From the NCBI GenBank assembly GCA_031552765.1, contig JAVBME010000025.1, positions 1 through 64,000 of the forward strand: a stretch of 64,000 bases of DNA, given 5' to 3'. Below are positions 44,449 to 53,151 of the stretch, in pieces; within the stretch, counting starts at the first letter, position 1, and the number at the start of each line of letters is the position of its first letter. Position numbers and translations under genes: made by a program. The notes beneath the pieces are model-generated. The model searched no databases. It was not told where the DNA came from and saw only the letters and a program-made list of their open reading frames with translations. The stretch is from JAVBME01 sp031552765 (lineage in GTDB: Bacteria; Bacillota; Negativicutes; Acidaminococcales; JAISLQ01).

Positions 44449-45477
44449 CTATTTGCTCAGCCCGGCCTTTTGCATTGTAGTCAGGCTGTCCTGCAATTTT
44501 TCTAAAGATTCAAGGGCCTTGCCTGTCCCTATGGCCACGCAGGAAAGCGGATCTTCGGCCAGATAAACAGGGATACCGGTCTTATCTATAAGCAGCCTAT
44601 CAAGGCCGTCCAAGAGAGCGCCGCCGCCGGTAAGGATGATGCCCCGGTCGACAATATCGGCCGCCAGTTCAGGCGGCGTACGCTCAAGGACGCCTTTTAC
44701 GCAGTCCACTACTAAAGATATAGCTTCTTTCAACGCCTCACGCGTTTCCTCAGAAGTTATGCGCAAAGTCTTCGGCAGGCCTGACACCAGATCGCGTCCG
44801 CGTATCTCCATACTGTCGGAACGTCCCTTCTCATGCACGGTCGCAATATTTAGCTTGATTTCTTCAGCCGAACGCTCGCCGATCAAGACATTGTACTCTT
44901 TTTTTACGTGCCGGATGAGCGCTTCATCAAACTTATCGCCGCCGACCCGCAAAGAATCACTGACAACTATACCGCCAAGGCTGAGTACCGCTATATCGAG
45001 CGTCCCGCCACCGATATCTACTACCATGGAACCGCAGGGTTCCGCTATATTAAGACCGGCGCCGAGAGCCGCCGCTAAAGGTTCTTCCAGAAGGTAGGTC
45101 TTCGATGCCCCTGCCTGGAGTGCCGCCTCGAGGACCGCCCGTTTTTCCACGCTGGTCACGCCGGAAGGGATGCAAATCATGATACGTGGTTTAAAGAACA
45201 AGCTTTTTCCCGCTACCTTTTGAATAAAATGCCTGAGCATGTTCTCTGTTTTGTCATAGTCGGCGATAACGCCGTCACGCAAAGGCCGCATAGCCACAAT
45301 ATTGCCCGGAGTACGGCCCAGCATGCGTTTTGCTTCCGAACCTATGGCAAGTATCTTATTTGTATCGCGATCTATCGCCACTACCGACGGTTCGCGTAAA
45401 ACAATCCCACGCCCTTTTATATAAACAAGTATATTCGCAGTTCCCAGATCAACGCCGATGTCAAGCGTACCAAACAT
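44449..45477 (-). CDS. mbl: Rod shape-determining protein MreB/Mbl
   Basis: The 342-residue bacterial actin organises wall synthesis and cell shape. It shows the actin-fold phosphate-binding loops DIGVDLGTANILVYIKGRGI near the N-terminus, VVDIGGGTLDIAVLSLGG in the middle and GIILTGGGALLDGLD near the end. The EEPLAAALGAGLNIAEP segment is also typical. The context murA-mbl-flgF-flgG matches the Bacillus mbl locus, so Mbl fits better than MreB, though sequence alone does not decide. A strong promoter lies upstream. Confidence 0.93.
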   Translation of the reverse strand: MFGTLDIGVDLGTANILVYIKGRGIVLREPSVVAIDRDTNKILAIGSEAKRMLGRTPGNIVAMRPLRDGVIADYDKTENMLRHFIQKVAGKSLFFKPRIMICIPSGVTSVEKRAVLEAALQAGASKTYLLEEPLAAALGAGLNIAEPCGSMVVDIGGGTLDIAVLSLGGIVVSDSLRVGGDKFDEALIRHVKKEYNVLIGERSAEEIKLNIATVHEKGRSDSMEIRGRDLVSGLPKTLRITSEETREALKEAISLVVDCVKGVLERTPPELAADIVDRGIILTGGGALLDGLDRLLIDKTGIPVYLAEDPLSCVAIGTGKALESLEKLQDSLTTMQKAGLSK

Positions 45478-45548
45478 TTAATAGCCTCTTTCTCCGAACA
45501 TTGTTAAGCATTATTGTATTATTGCCAAATGAAGACAATTAGGGCATT

Positions 45549-45577
45549 ATCATACCATATAGTATATTTTATCGCAA
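45549..45577 (-). promoter_or_regulatory. Promoter upstream of mbl
   Basis: On the minus strand TTGCGA (45572-45577) and TATGAT (45549-45554) are spaced by 17 bases, about 72 bases before the mbl ATG. The -35 touches the edge of a hairpin at 45577-45601. Confidence 0.7.
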
Positions 45578-45601
45578 AAACAGTTTTTTTCCAACTGTTT
45601 T
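45577..45601 (-). terminator. AT-rich hairpin between murA and mbl
   Basis: AAAACAGTT (45577-45585) pairs with AACTGTTTT (45593-45601) around a seven-base loop. On the minus strand five T residues end it. It may be a second, weaker terminator after murA, and it overlaps the mbl promoter. Confidence 0.45.
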
Positions 45602-45637
45602 CTGTAAATTATAATAGTGTATTTTATCTAAAATTAA

Positions 45638-45682
45638 GCTAGACAAGTTAACGAGCCTGGCCGGCTCTATAACTTGTCTAGC
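45638..45682 (-). terminator. Intrinsic terminator after murA
   Basis: A 13-bp outer stem (GCTAGACAAGTTA, 45638-45650, with 45670-45682) encloses an inner GAGCC/GGCTC stem. On the minus strand it is followed by TTAATTTTAG. Confidence 0.8.
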
Positions 45683-45695
45683 AAAAAACGCATCT

Positions 45696-46955
45696 TTATT
45701 CCTCTACTCTTTTTATATCCGCACCTACGCTGGTAAGTTTTTCCACCAGCTTTTCATAGCCGCGGTCGATATGGTGCACGCAGCCGATCTCAGTTGTGCC
45801 TTCAGCTACCAGCCCGGCTAAAACCATAGCGGCGCCGGCCCGAAGATCGGTAGCCTTTACTTTACAGCCAGTAAGTTTTTTTACCCCCTCAACCACGGCG
45901 CTGCGGCCTTCTATTTTTATATTGGCGCCCATACGTTTTAGCTCAGTGGCGTGCATAAACCTGTTTTCAAACACTGTTTCGGTCACTATGCTGGTGCCGG
46001 AAGCTATTGTCGTCATAGCCATAACCTGGGCCTGCATATCGGTAGGAAACCCTGGATAAGGCAGTGTTTTTATGTCTATCGCTTTTATCTTGCCGTCAGA
46101 AACCACCCTGACGCCATTGATATCTTCTTCTATAGATATGCCCGCTTCTTTGAGTTTAGCCACCAGCGGATTCAAATGCTCGACCAGCACGTTGTCTATC
46201 CTGAGGTCGCCGCCGGCCATAGCGGCTGCCACCATGAAAGTACCCGCCTCTATGCGGTCTGGTATAACGGTATGGTTAACACCCTTTAGTTCCTTTACGC
46301 CGTCGATGCGTATCTGATTGGTGCCGGCGCCCCGGACGCGCGCGCCCATAACATTCAGGTAATTGGCCAGGTCCACTATTTCCGGCTCCTGAGCTGGGTT
46401 TTCCAGCAAAGTCCGGCCTTCGGCCATGGAGGCCGCCATCATGATGTTCTCTGTCGCCCCGACGCTGGGAAAATCAAGGTATATGCGTTCTCCCTTTAGC
46501 CCCTTTGGCGCCGACGCTTCTATATAGCCGTGCCCCATTTCTATCTTGGCGCCCAAGGCCTCAAAACCTTTAAGATGTATGTCGATAGGACGCGTCCCTA
46601 TCGCGCAGCCCCCTGGCTGGGAGATGCGCGCATTGCCCTTGCGCGCCAAAAGCGGCCCCATGACCAAAAAAGATGCCCGCATCTTTCTCACTAGGTCATA
46701 CGGCGCTTCGCAGGAATCTATTTTCGTGCTGTTGATACAAAGCGTGCCGTTTGGCGTTTTTTCCACAACTACGCCCAAACAGGACAATACCTCACAGATA
46801 GTATTGACATCTTCAAGCGCAGGCACTTCTTCCAATTTTCCCGGTGTAGACGACAATATTGAGGCAGCTATTATAGGCAGCACGGCATTTTTAGCCGAAC
46901 TTACCCGGATAGTCCCGTTTAATTTTTTACCGCCATTGATAATCAACCTGTCCAA
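45696..46955 (-). CDS. murA: UDP-N-acetylglucosamine 1-carboxyvinyltransferase MurA
   Basis: MurA makes the first committed step of peptidoglycan synthesis and is the target of fosfomycin. The 419 residues match the family. The catalytic Cys lies in QPGGCAIGTRPIDIHLKGFEALGA, and KSAKNAVLPI-type (RVSSAKNAVLPIIAA) and TDMQAQVMAM segments are present. The start is a TTG (46955) with AGGAGGG eight bases upstream. It follows the ATP synthase operon terminator and precedes mbl, as murAA does in Bacillus. Confidence 0.95.
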   Translation of the reverse strand: MDRLIINGGKKLNGTIRVSSAKNAVLPIIAASILSSTPGKLEEVPALEDVNTICEVLSCLGVVVEKTPNGTLCINSTKIDSCEAPYDLVRKMRASFLVMGPLLARKGNARISQPGGCAIGTRPIDIHLKGFEALGAKIEMGHGYIEASAPKGLKGERIYLDFPSVGATENIMMAASMAEGRTLLENPAQEPEIVDLANYLNVMGARVRGAGTNQIRIDGVKELKGVNHTVIPDRIEAGTFMVAAAMAGGDLRIDNVLVEHLNPLVAKLKEAGISIEEDINGVRVVSDGKIKAIDIKTLPYPGFPTDMQAQVMAMTTIASGTSIVTETVFENRFMHATELKRMGANIKIEGRSAVVEGVKKLTGCKVKATDLRAGAAMVLAGLVAEGTTEIGCVHHIDRGYEKLVEKLTSVGADIKRVEE

Positions 46956-47068
46956 AAATTCTGCCCTCCTGGCAAATTACTCGACTTAATAAAATTCCCT
47001 TAACAATTAGTTTAACATTTTTGTTTTATATTTTACAAGATGTAGAAAAAATAAAGTATAATAACTAA

Positions 47069-47091
47069 CCCGGCCGATATAATCGGCCGGG
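47069..47091 (-). terminator. Intrinsic terminator of the ATP synthase operon
   Basis: CCCGGCCGAT (47069-47078) pairs with ATCGGCCGGG (47082-47091) around a three-base loop. On the minus strand a T-rich stretch including TTATTTTTT follows. It begins 12 bases after the atpC stop. Confidence 0.88.
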
Positions 47092-47103
47092 CAGATTTTA
47101 ATG

Positions 47104-47529
47104 TTAGTGTGTATGAGAATTTAATTCAACTGTTTTCAAGCGGCCGACCGCCCGGCGCAAAGAAACTTCCGCCCGCATATGGTCAAACTGCTCATCCGTC
47201 ATTTTTCCAGTCAGACGGGCCTCCGCCCTCTCTTTGGCAGCTTCCGCCCGCTTGCAGTCTATTTCTTCCGGCAATTCGGCAACTGTAGCTAAAATAGTTA
47301 TCACATTATCGCGCACTTCCATAAAGCCGCCGCTAACGCTGACAAAACATTCCGATTCATCATCTTTTTTAAGTTTTACAGGCCATTCCAGCAAAGAAGA
47401 AATGAGCGGCATGTGATCGGAAAGTATGCCTATCTCGCCATCGAGAGCGCGTACTACTACCATGCTAAAGTCGTCCTTTAAAATAGTGCGGGTAGGCGTG
47501 ATTATTTCCACATGAATTTTATTAGCCAT
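47104..47529 (-). CDS. atpC: F1 ATP synthase epsilon subunit
   Basis: The 141-residue subunit links the rotor to F1 and can inhibit ATP hydrolysis. An N-terminal beta-sandwich (VEIITPTRTILKDDFSMVVVRALDGEIGILSDHMPL) is followed by a C-terminal helical hairpin (about 95-135). It is the last gene of the operon, four bases after atpD, and a terminator follows. Confidence 0.95.
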   Translation of the reverse strand: MANKIHVEIITPTRTILKDDFSMVVVRALDGEIGILSDHMPLISSLLEWPVKLKKDDESECFVSVSGGFMEVRDNVITILATVAELPEEIDCKRAEAAKERAEARLTGKMTDEQFDHMRAEVSLRRAVGRLKTVELNSHTH

Positions 47530-47533
47530 GCCA

Positions 47534-48949
47534 TCAATCCACCTTCATGGTCTTTGCCTTTTTCACCGCATCGTCAATAGTACCGACCATGTAAAACGCG
47601 CCTTCCGGCAAGTCGTCGTGTTTACCGGACAGCACTTCTTTAAAGCCGCGTATGGTCTCTTTCAAAGGAACATACTGGCCAGGCGTGCCGGTAAACTGCT
47701 CGGCGACAAAGAAAGGCTGGCTGAGGAACCGCTGGATCTTCCTCGCCCGGGCCACAGTTACTTTGTCGTCTTCGCTGAGCTCTTCCATACCCAGTATGGC
47801 TATGATATCTTGCAGTTCTTTATAACGCTGCAAAATCTTTTGTACGCCGCGCGCTACGTCATAGTGTTCCTGGCCGATAATAAGCGGGTCTATGATGCGG
47901 CTGGTCGAATCCAAAGGATCGACGGCCGGGTATATAGCAAGCTCGGCTATCTGACGGGAAAGGACTGTCGTGGCGTCAAGGTGGGCAAAAGTCGCCGCCG
48001 GCGCCGGGTCTGTCAAGTCGTCGGCCGGTACGTAAACAGCCTGTACCGACGTTATCGAACCTGTTTTGGTTGAAGTGATACGCTCTTGCAAAGCGCCGAC
48101 GTCCGTGCCTAGGGTCGGCTGGTAACCAACCGCCGATGGCATACGACCGAGAAGCGCGGAAACTTCCGAACCGGCCTGGATGAAACGGAAAATATTGTCT
48201 ATAAAGAGCAATACGTCCTGCCCGCCGACATCGCGGAAGTATTCGGCCATGGTAAGGCCGGTCAGGCCAACGCGCATACGCGCTCCGGGCGGCTCGTTCA
48301 TCTGCCCATAAACAAGGGCGGTTTTATCGATAACGCCGGATTCTCTCATTTCATTCCACAAGTCGTTGCCTTCGCGCGTACGTTCGCCAACGCCGGCAAA
48401 AACAGAATAGCCGCCGTGCTCTGTGGCTATATTGTGGATGAGTTCCTGGATAAGCACTGTCTTGCCAACTCCGGCGCCGCCGAAGAGTCCTATCTTGCCG
48501 CCCAGCGCGTAGGGGGCGATAAGGTCGACGACTTTGATCCCTGTCTCAAGGATCTTAGTAGCGGTCGACTGCTGGTCAAAACTGGGAGCCGGCCTGTGTA
48601 TAGGCCAATAATCAGCTGCCTCGACTTTTTTCTCGTCATGGTCTACTGTTTCACCCAGAACGTTAAATACGCGGCCGAGGGCTCCTTCGCCCACTGGCAC
48701 TTTTATCGGGCTGCCCGTATCGACTGCATCCATCCCGCGAACAAGGCCGTCAGTAGAGGACATGGCAACGGCGCGCACCGTATTCTCGCCGATATGTTGC
48801 ATTACCTCGGCGGTAAGGTTTATTTCTATATCGCCATTACCGGTCTTCCCCTGAATCTTTATCGCGTTCAAAATAGCAGGCAATTTGCCGGGGGGAAACT
48901 CAATATCGACAACTGGCCCTACTATTTGTACTACTTTACCAGTATCCAA
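47534..48949 (-). CDS. atpD: F1 ATP synthase beta subunit
   Basis: The 471-residue catalytic subunit has Walker A GGAGVGKTVLIQELI, GERTREGNDLWNEM with the catalytic Glu, and VLLFIDNIFRFIQAGSEVSALLGRMPSAVGYQPTL. The start is TTG (48949) with AGGAGG seven bases upstream. It is ordered after atpG. Confidence 0.97.
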   Translation of the reverse strand: MDTGKVVQIVGPVVDIEFPPGKLPAILNAIKIQGKTGNGDIEINLTAEVMQHIGENTVRAVAMSSTDGLVRGMDAVDTGSPIKVPVGEGALGRVFNVLGETVDHDEKKVEAADYWPIHRPAPSFDQQSTATKILETGIKVVDLIAPYALGGKIGLFGGAGVGKTVLIQELIHNIATEHGGYSVFAGVGERTREGNDLWNEMRESGVIDKTALVYGQMNEPPGARMRVGLTGLTMAEYFRDVGGQDVLLFIDNIFRFIQAGSEVSALLGRMPSAVGYQPTLGTDVGALQERITSTKTGSITSVQAVYVPADDLTDPAPAATFAHLDATTVLSRQIAELAIYPAVDPLDSTSRIIDPLIIGQEHYDVARGVQKILQRYKELQDIIAILGMEELSEDDKVTVARARKIQRFLSQPFFVAEQFTGTPGQYVPLKETIRGFKEVLSGKHDDLPEGAFYMVGTIDDAVKKAKTMKVD

Positions 48950-48967
48950 GTGTTGTCCTCCTTAATG

Positions 48968-49831
48968 CTATTTTAGCGCTTCCGCGCCGCCGACAATCTC
49001 GGATATTTCGCGAGTTATGCCAGCCTGACGGATTTTGTTGTAATGAAGGGTAAGCTGGGAAATGATCTCTGAGGAGTTTTCCGTCGCCGAACCCATCGCC
49101 GCCATCCTCGATCCCAGCTCACTAGCCGCGGCCTGGATGAGAGCAGTATATATAAGTGTTTCGAGATAACGCGGCACCAAAAGTTTAAGTGTGTCTGCCG
49201 CCGGCGGCTCAAAGATATAGCCGCGGATGTCCCCTCTCGCCGCAGTCCCCATCAGGTGGGCGGGCGGTTCTACCGGCAACAGCCTGGTCACTACCGGAGC
49301 ATATGACAGCGGCGAATAAAACTGTGTATAGACGATATTTATCTCGTCATATTCGCCAGAAATATATTTTTCCGCCATCGACTTGGCTATCGCTATAGCA
49401 TCGGTATATTCCGGCCTTTCGGAAAATCCTTCGAACATGTCGTCTATGGTATAGTGCCGCCGGGAAAAGTATTCCCTGGCTTTCCTGCCCACCGTGGCAA
49501 GATGCGCATTCTCCTTGTCCCGCACTTCAGCCGCAGCTTTTTTAAGGACGTTGGAATTATACGCTCCAGCCAACCCTTTGTCGGCGCTTACTACATAGTA
49601 AGCGCTGTTTTTTACTTCCCTGATCTGTAACAACGGATGCATAAGTTCTTCGCCGCAGTTTGCGACATTGACCAGCATCTGCCTAATCTTTTCCGCAAAC
49701 GGCTTGCTGGAGGCCGCCCGTTCCTGGGCGCGGCGCAGCCTGGCTGCAGCTACCATTTTCATGGCTTTAGTGATGTGCTGTATGTTTTTTACGCTTTTTA
49801 TCCTTTGCCGGATCTCGCGTGAACTAGCCAC
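48968..49831 (-). CDS. atpG: F1 ATP synthase gamma subunit
   Basis: The 287-residue central stalk subunit has conserved N- and C-terminal helices: REIRQRIKSVKNIQHITKAMKMVAAARLRRAQE and the C-terminal MAAMGSATENSSEIISQLTLHYNKIRQAGITREISEIVGGAEAL. A GTG start overlaps the atpA stop region, with GAGGTGA upstream. It lies between atpA and atpD. Confidence 0.96.
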   Translation of the reverse strand: MASSREIRQRIKSVKNIQHITKAMKMVAAARLRRAQERAASSKPFAEKIRQMLVNVANCGEELMHPLLQIREVKNSAYYVVSADKGLAGAYNSNVLKKAAAEVRDKENAHLATVGRKAREYFSRRHYTIDDMFEGFSERPEYTDAIAIAKSMAEKYISGEYDEINIVYTQFYSPLSYAPVVTRLLPVEPPAHLMGTAARGDIRGYIFEPPAADTLKLLVPRYLETLIYTALIQAAASELGSRMAAMGSATENSSEIISQLTLHYNKIRQAGITREISEIVGGAEALK

Positions 49832-49837
49832 AGACTA

Positions 49838-51373
49838 TCACCTCGCTTCGCCATGTGTCGAGGTCTTGGCCACGCCAAACATATCCCTGAATTCCTCTAT
49901 GGCTTTTTTCAGGACCGGTTCGGTCTCACCGGATATGGCCTTGGTTTCCCTTATCGCTTTGCCGACTTCCGGATAGCTTGATTTCATAAAGCTCAAAAAA
50001 TCTTTCTCAAAACGCGATATATCCTCAACTTCCACGTCGTCGAGATAGCCGTTGGTTGCGACATAGATGCTCAAGACCTGCTGTTCTACAGGCAAGGGAG
50101 CATACTGGCCCTGCTTTAAGACCTCGGTCATCCTCACGCCGCGGTCGATCTGGGCTTTGGTAGCCTTGTCAAGGTCGGAACCGAACTGGGCAAACGCCGC
50201 CAGTTCCCTGTACTGGGCAAGGTCGAGGCGCAAACGGCCGGCTACGGATTTCATCGCTTTGATCTGCGCGGCGCCGCCAACGCGGGAAACCGAAAGTCCG
50301 ACGTTTATGGCTGGACGGATACCGGAATAAAAAAGTTCGCTTTCAAGGAATATCTGGCCGTCAGTTATAGAAATGACGTTTGTCGGTATATACGCGGCAA
50401 CGTCGCCGGCCAAAGTTTCTATAATCGGCAGTGCGGTTATCGAGCCGCCGCCCAATTCTTTATTAAGCTTGGCAGCGCGTTCCAACAAGCGGGAGTGTAA
50501 GTAAAATACGTCGCCGGGATAAGCTTCGCGGCCCGGAGGACGGCGAAGAAGAAGGCTCATAGCGCGGTAAGCGGCGGCGTGCTTCGATAGGTCGTCATAT
50601 ACACACAGGACGTCTTTGCCCTTGTGCATAAAATATTCGCCCATCGTAACGCCGGAATATGGCGCTATATACTGGAGCGGAGCGCTTTCCGAAGCATTGG
50701 CGGCGACAACGATAGTATATTCCATCGCGCCATGTTCCTCGAGCGTTTTTACCACACGGGCGACTGTCGAAGCTTTTTGGCCGATAGCCACATAAATGCA
50801 AATAACGCCGAGGCCTTTTTGATTTATGATGGTATCGACGGCCACCGCAGTTTTACCTGTACCGCGGTCGCCTATTATCAGCTCGCGCTGCCCGCGGCCG
50901 ATAGGAACCATCGAATCTATAGCTTTAAGCCCTGTTTGCAGCGGCGTATCGACCGATTCACGATCGGCAATGCCGGGTGCGGGGCTTTCCACATTACGCA
51001 CCTGAGTGGTATTTATTATGCCCTTGCCGTCTACAGGCTGCCCCAAAGCATTGACGACGCGGCCGACCATAGCATCGCCTACAGGTACTTGCATGATCTT
51101 GCCGGTACGGCGGACAACGTCGCCTTCTTTGACTAAAGTTTCGCCGCCCATCAAGACGACGCCTATCTTATCTACCTCAAGGTTCAACACCATACCGCTC
51201 ACGCCATTTGGCAGCTCTAAAAGCTCGCCAGCCATAGCGCCCTTGAGGCCGTGCACGCGGGCGATACCGTCGCCCACTTCATCTATGATACCAACTTCGT
51301 CAACATTTAGCTCTACTTTGTAGTTTTCCAATTGCTGACTGATGAGAGCTGTTAGCTCTTCAGGCTTCATCAT
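49838..51373 (-). CDS. atpA: F1 ATP synthase alpha subunit
   Basis: The 511-residue non-catalytic nucleotide-binding subunit has Walker A GDRGTGKTAVAVDTIINQ, SLLLRRPPGREAYPGDVFYLHSRLLERAAKL and NVGLSVSRVGGAAQIKAM. The ATG overlaps the stop of the partial delta gene; a second ATG follows directly. The family assignment is certain. Confidence 0.97.
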   Translation of the reverse strand: MMKPEELTALISQQLENYKVELNVDEVGIIDEVGDGIARVHGLKGAMAGELLELPNGVSGMVLNLEVDKIGVVLMGGETLVKEGDVVRRTGKIMQVPVGDAMVGRVVNALGQPVDGKGIINTTQVRNVESPAPGIADRESVDTPLQTGLKAIDSMVPIGRGQRELIIGDRGTGKTAVAVDTIINQKGLGVICIYVAIGQKASTVARVVKTLEEHGAMEYTIVVAANASESAPLQYIAPYSGVTMGEYFMHKGKDVLCVYDDLSKHAAAYRAMSLLLRRPPGREAYPGDVFYLHSRLLERAAKLNKELGGGSITALPIIETLAGDVAAYIPTNVISITDGQIFLESELFYSGIRPAINVGLSVSRVGGAAQIKAMKSVAGRLRLDLAQYRELAAFAQFGSDLDKATKAQIDRGVRMTEVLKQGQYAPLPVEQQVLSIYVATNGYLDDVEVEDISRFEKDFLSFMKSSYPEVGKAIRETKAISGETEPVLKKAIEEFRDMFGVAKTSTHGEAR

Positions 51374-51705
51374 ACTGCATCTGTCACCCCAATCTTCTTT
51401 ACATCGATGCCTGTCATCATGTCGTTATATTTTTTGAGCTGACGAACTACACTGCCATCGAGAATATTGTCTCCGACCTGTATGATAAGTCCGCCAATGA
51501 TAGCAGGGTCCACTCTTTTTTCCACAAACAGCTCTTTGCCGAGCTGTTTAGACAGCTTGCCCACTATCTCCTCGTATTCGCTACCCCCGAGTTCACGAGC
51601 GGTAGTTAGCCTGACTTCCCTCCTGCCGGCCTCTTGTTGCGAGTCCGTTTGGTAGTCGCGTATCTGCCTTTTGATGGAGGCAACACTTTCGCTGTGTTTT
51701 TTCAT
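51370..51705 (-). CDS. Partial duplicate of the ATP synthase delta subunit (C-terminal half)
   Basis: The 111-residue protein matches only the C-terminal half of the neighbouring AtpH. REVRLTTARELGGSEYEE, VEKRVDPAIIGGLIIQVGD and LDGSVVRQLKKY line up with AtpH segments, and about half of some 68 aligned residues are identical by eye. The N-terminal about 28 residues are a charged helix with no counterpart of the delta N-terminal domain that binds alpha. The ATG overlaps the atpH stop (ATGA) and its stop overlaps the atpA start, so it is in frame with the operon and intact. It arose by tandem duplication with loss of the first half. In this family the C-terminal domain contacts subunit b. Whether it joins the enzyme is unknown. 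Confidence 0.82.
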   Translation of the reverse strand: MKKHSESVASIKRQIRDYQTDSQQEAGRREVRLTTARELGGSEYEEIVGKLSKQLGKELFVEKRVDPAIIGGLIIQVGDNILDGSVVRQLKKYNDMMTGIDVKKIGVTDAV

Positions 51706-52280
51706 AGCGCACCGGTTACCTCCTTTTCCTCGATATTTATCCGGCATAAAAGATCTTCGTATTTTCTTAGACGCTGGCTTATGCTGCCGTCTATGAGCTT
51801 ATCTCCAATCTGGATGATAATGCCGCCGATGATACTTTCATCTACGCGTTTTTCCAAAACAACAGGCTTGGCAAACTTCTTGCCCAGTCTTTGCGCGATT
51901 GTTTCATACTCGGAATTCGACAGTTCCCGTGCAGTAGTCACTCTCGCTTCGATCATTCCTTCTTTTTCGTGGAGGAAGCTCCTGAACTGCTTGGCAATAA
52001 GCGGCAAAATACTTTCCAGCCGCTTTTCCACCAACAGCATTATGATATTTAAGGAAACTCCCTCTACTTTGCCGGCAAAAAATTGCTTCATCGCATTCAC
52101 ACGGGCCGCTTTGGATATGCCGGGATTGTCAAGAAAATTCTTAAATTCAGCGTTTTCCTGGAAAATACCGGAAAGCGCCTCTATATCTTCTTTGACTTTA
52201 TTGCTTATATCCCCTTCCTCGGCCAGTTCAAACAGAGCCAGGGCATATTTTTCAGCCAGGTCATGCGACGATGTCAACAT
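51702..52280 (-). CDS. atpH: F1 ATP synthase delta subunit
   Basis: The 192-residue stator subunit joins F1 to subunit b. The N-terminal helical domain (about 1-105; KYALALFELAEEGD, NPGISKAARVNAMKQFF) and the C-terminal domain (about 110-185; ARVTTARELSNSEYE, VDESIIGGIIIQIGD, DGSISQRLRKY) are both complete, so this is the full-length copy. It overlaps atpF by seven bases and the partial duplicate by four. Confidence 0.95.
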   Translation of the reverse strand: MLTSSHDLAEKYALALFELAEEGDISNKVKEDIEALSGIFQENAEFKNFLDNPGISKAARVNAMKQFFAGKVEGVSLNIIMLLVEKRLESILPLIAKQFRSFLHEKEGMIEARVTTARELSNSEYETIAQRLGKKFAKPVVLEKRVDESIIGGIIIQIGDKLIDGSISQRLRKYEDLLCRINIEEKEVTGAL

Positions 52281-52774
52281 GGCAATCCACCGGGTTTATT
52301 GGTAATTTCATCAAGAAACTCGTTGATTATTTTTTGGTCGGCTTCCTTGTCGAGTTTTTTCTCCACAACTTTTTCCGCCAGCGCCATACTGAGCGAAACA
52401 ACCTCAGCACGTACTTCCATAAGTGCGTTGACTTTTTCTCTTTCTATTTTTTCCTGAGCGCTCTTGAAAATGCGTTCCTGTTCTTCTTTGGCCTGGACCA
52501 ACATTTGATTGTAAGCTTCAGTAGCTGATTTATTAGCCCGGTCAATTATCTCCTGAGCCTCCACGCGGGCATTAGACAGTTGCGCTTCATACTCTTCTTT
52601 TATTTTCCCCGCGGCCGCTTTGGCAGCTTCGGCATTCGCCAGATCAGTGGCAATCTTATTCCTGCGCTCGTCCATAACTTTTACCAAAGGCTTGTAGCCA
52701 AACCAGGACACAACCGCTACCAACAGTAAAAAGTTGAATATCTGTGCGAGCAAAGTAAAGTTTATATCAACCAA
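52274..52774 (-). CDS. atpF: F0 ATP synthase subunit b
   Basis: The 166-residue stator has one N-terminal membrane segment (about 5-25; LLAQIFNFLLLVAVVSWFGYKPL) and a long charged helix to the end that dimerises and reaches F1. A TTG start (52774) with AAAGGAG about ten bases upstream is used. It follows atpE by 67 bases. Confidence 0.95.
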   Translation of the reverse strand: MVDINFTLLAQIFNFLLLVAVVSWFGYKPLVKVMDERRNKIATDLANAEAAKAAAGKIKEEYEAQLSNARVEAQEIIDRANKSATEAYNQMLVQAKEEQERIFKSAQEKIEREKVNALMEVRAEVVSLSMALAEKVVEKKLDKEADQKIINEFLDEITNKPGGLPC

Positions 52775-52841
52775 AAAAGCGCACTCCTTTCTTAAAATAA
52801 AAACCGGCGCAAAAAAGTCTGCCTGTTTTTATCCAGATATA

Positions 52842-53093
52842 TTATTTTATAAACGGATTCGCCAGAACCAGGATAATGGCTACGACCACGCTGATGATGG
52901 GAACAGCTTCAACCAAGCCTATGTAGATGAGTGAGTTGACAAGAGTCTTGTTGGCCAGCTCCGGCTGGCGGGTCATGCTTTCGAGTGATTTGCCGCCGAT
53001 AAGACCGTTACCTGTACCAGCGCCAATGGACGCGCCCAAGCAGGCAATGCCTGCCCCTATAACTGAGCAACCGATAATTATTGACTGTTCCAA
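52842..53093 (-). CDS. atpE: F0 ATP synthase subunit c
   Basis: The 83-residue hairpin of two membrane helices carries the ion-binding carboxylate in GLVEAVPII. The first helix has GASIGAGTGNG and the loop has RQPEL. In sodium-type c rings the Glu is followed by Ser/Thr and the first helix has a Gln; here the Glu is followed by Ala and the pattern is like the E. coli GLVDAIPMI. A proton-type ring is inferred. The start is TTG with AAGGATGG upstream. Confidence 0.95.
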   Translation of the reverse strand: MEQSIIIGCSVIGAGIACLGASIGAGTGNGLIGGKSLESMTRQPELANKTLVNSLIYIGLVEAVPIISVVVAIILVLANPFIK

Positions 53094-53151
53094 TGTTCAT
53101 TCCATCCTTTCAAACTTTTATATATTTGTAATAAAGATGCCGCCCATATCA

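Noticed and set aside
52842..53093. Sodium-binding c-ring
   Set aside because: The residue after the ion-binding Glu is Ala rather than Ser/Thr, and the first-helix Gln is not present.
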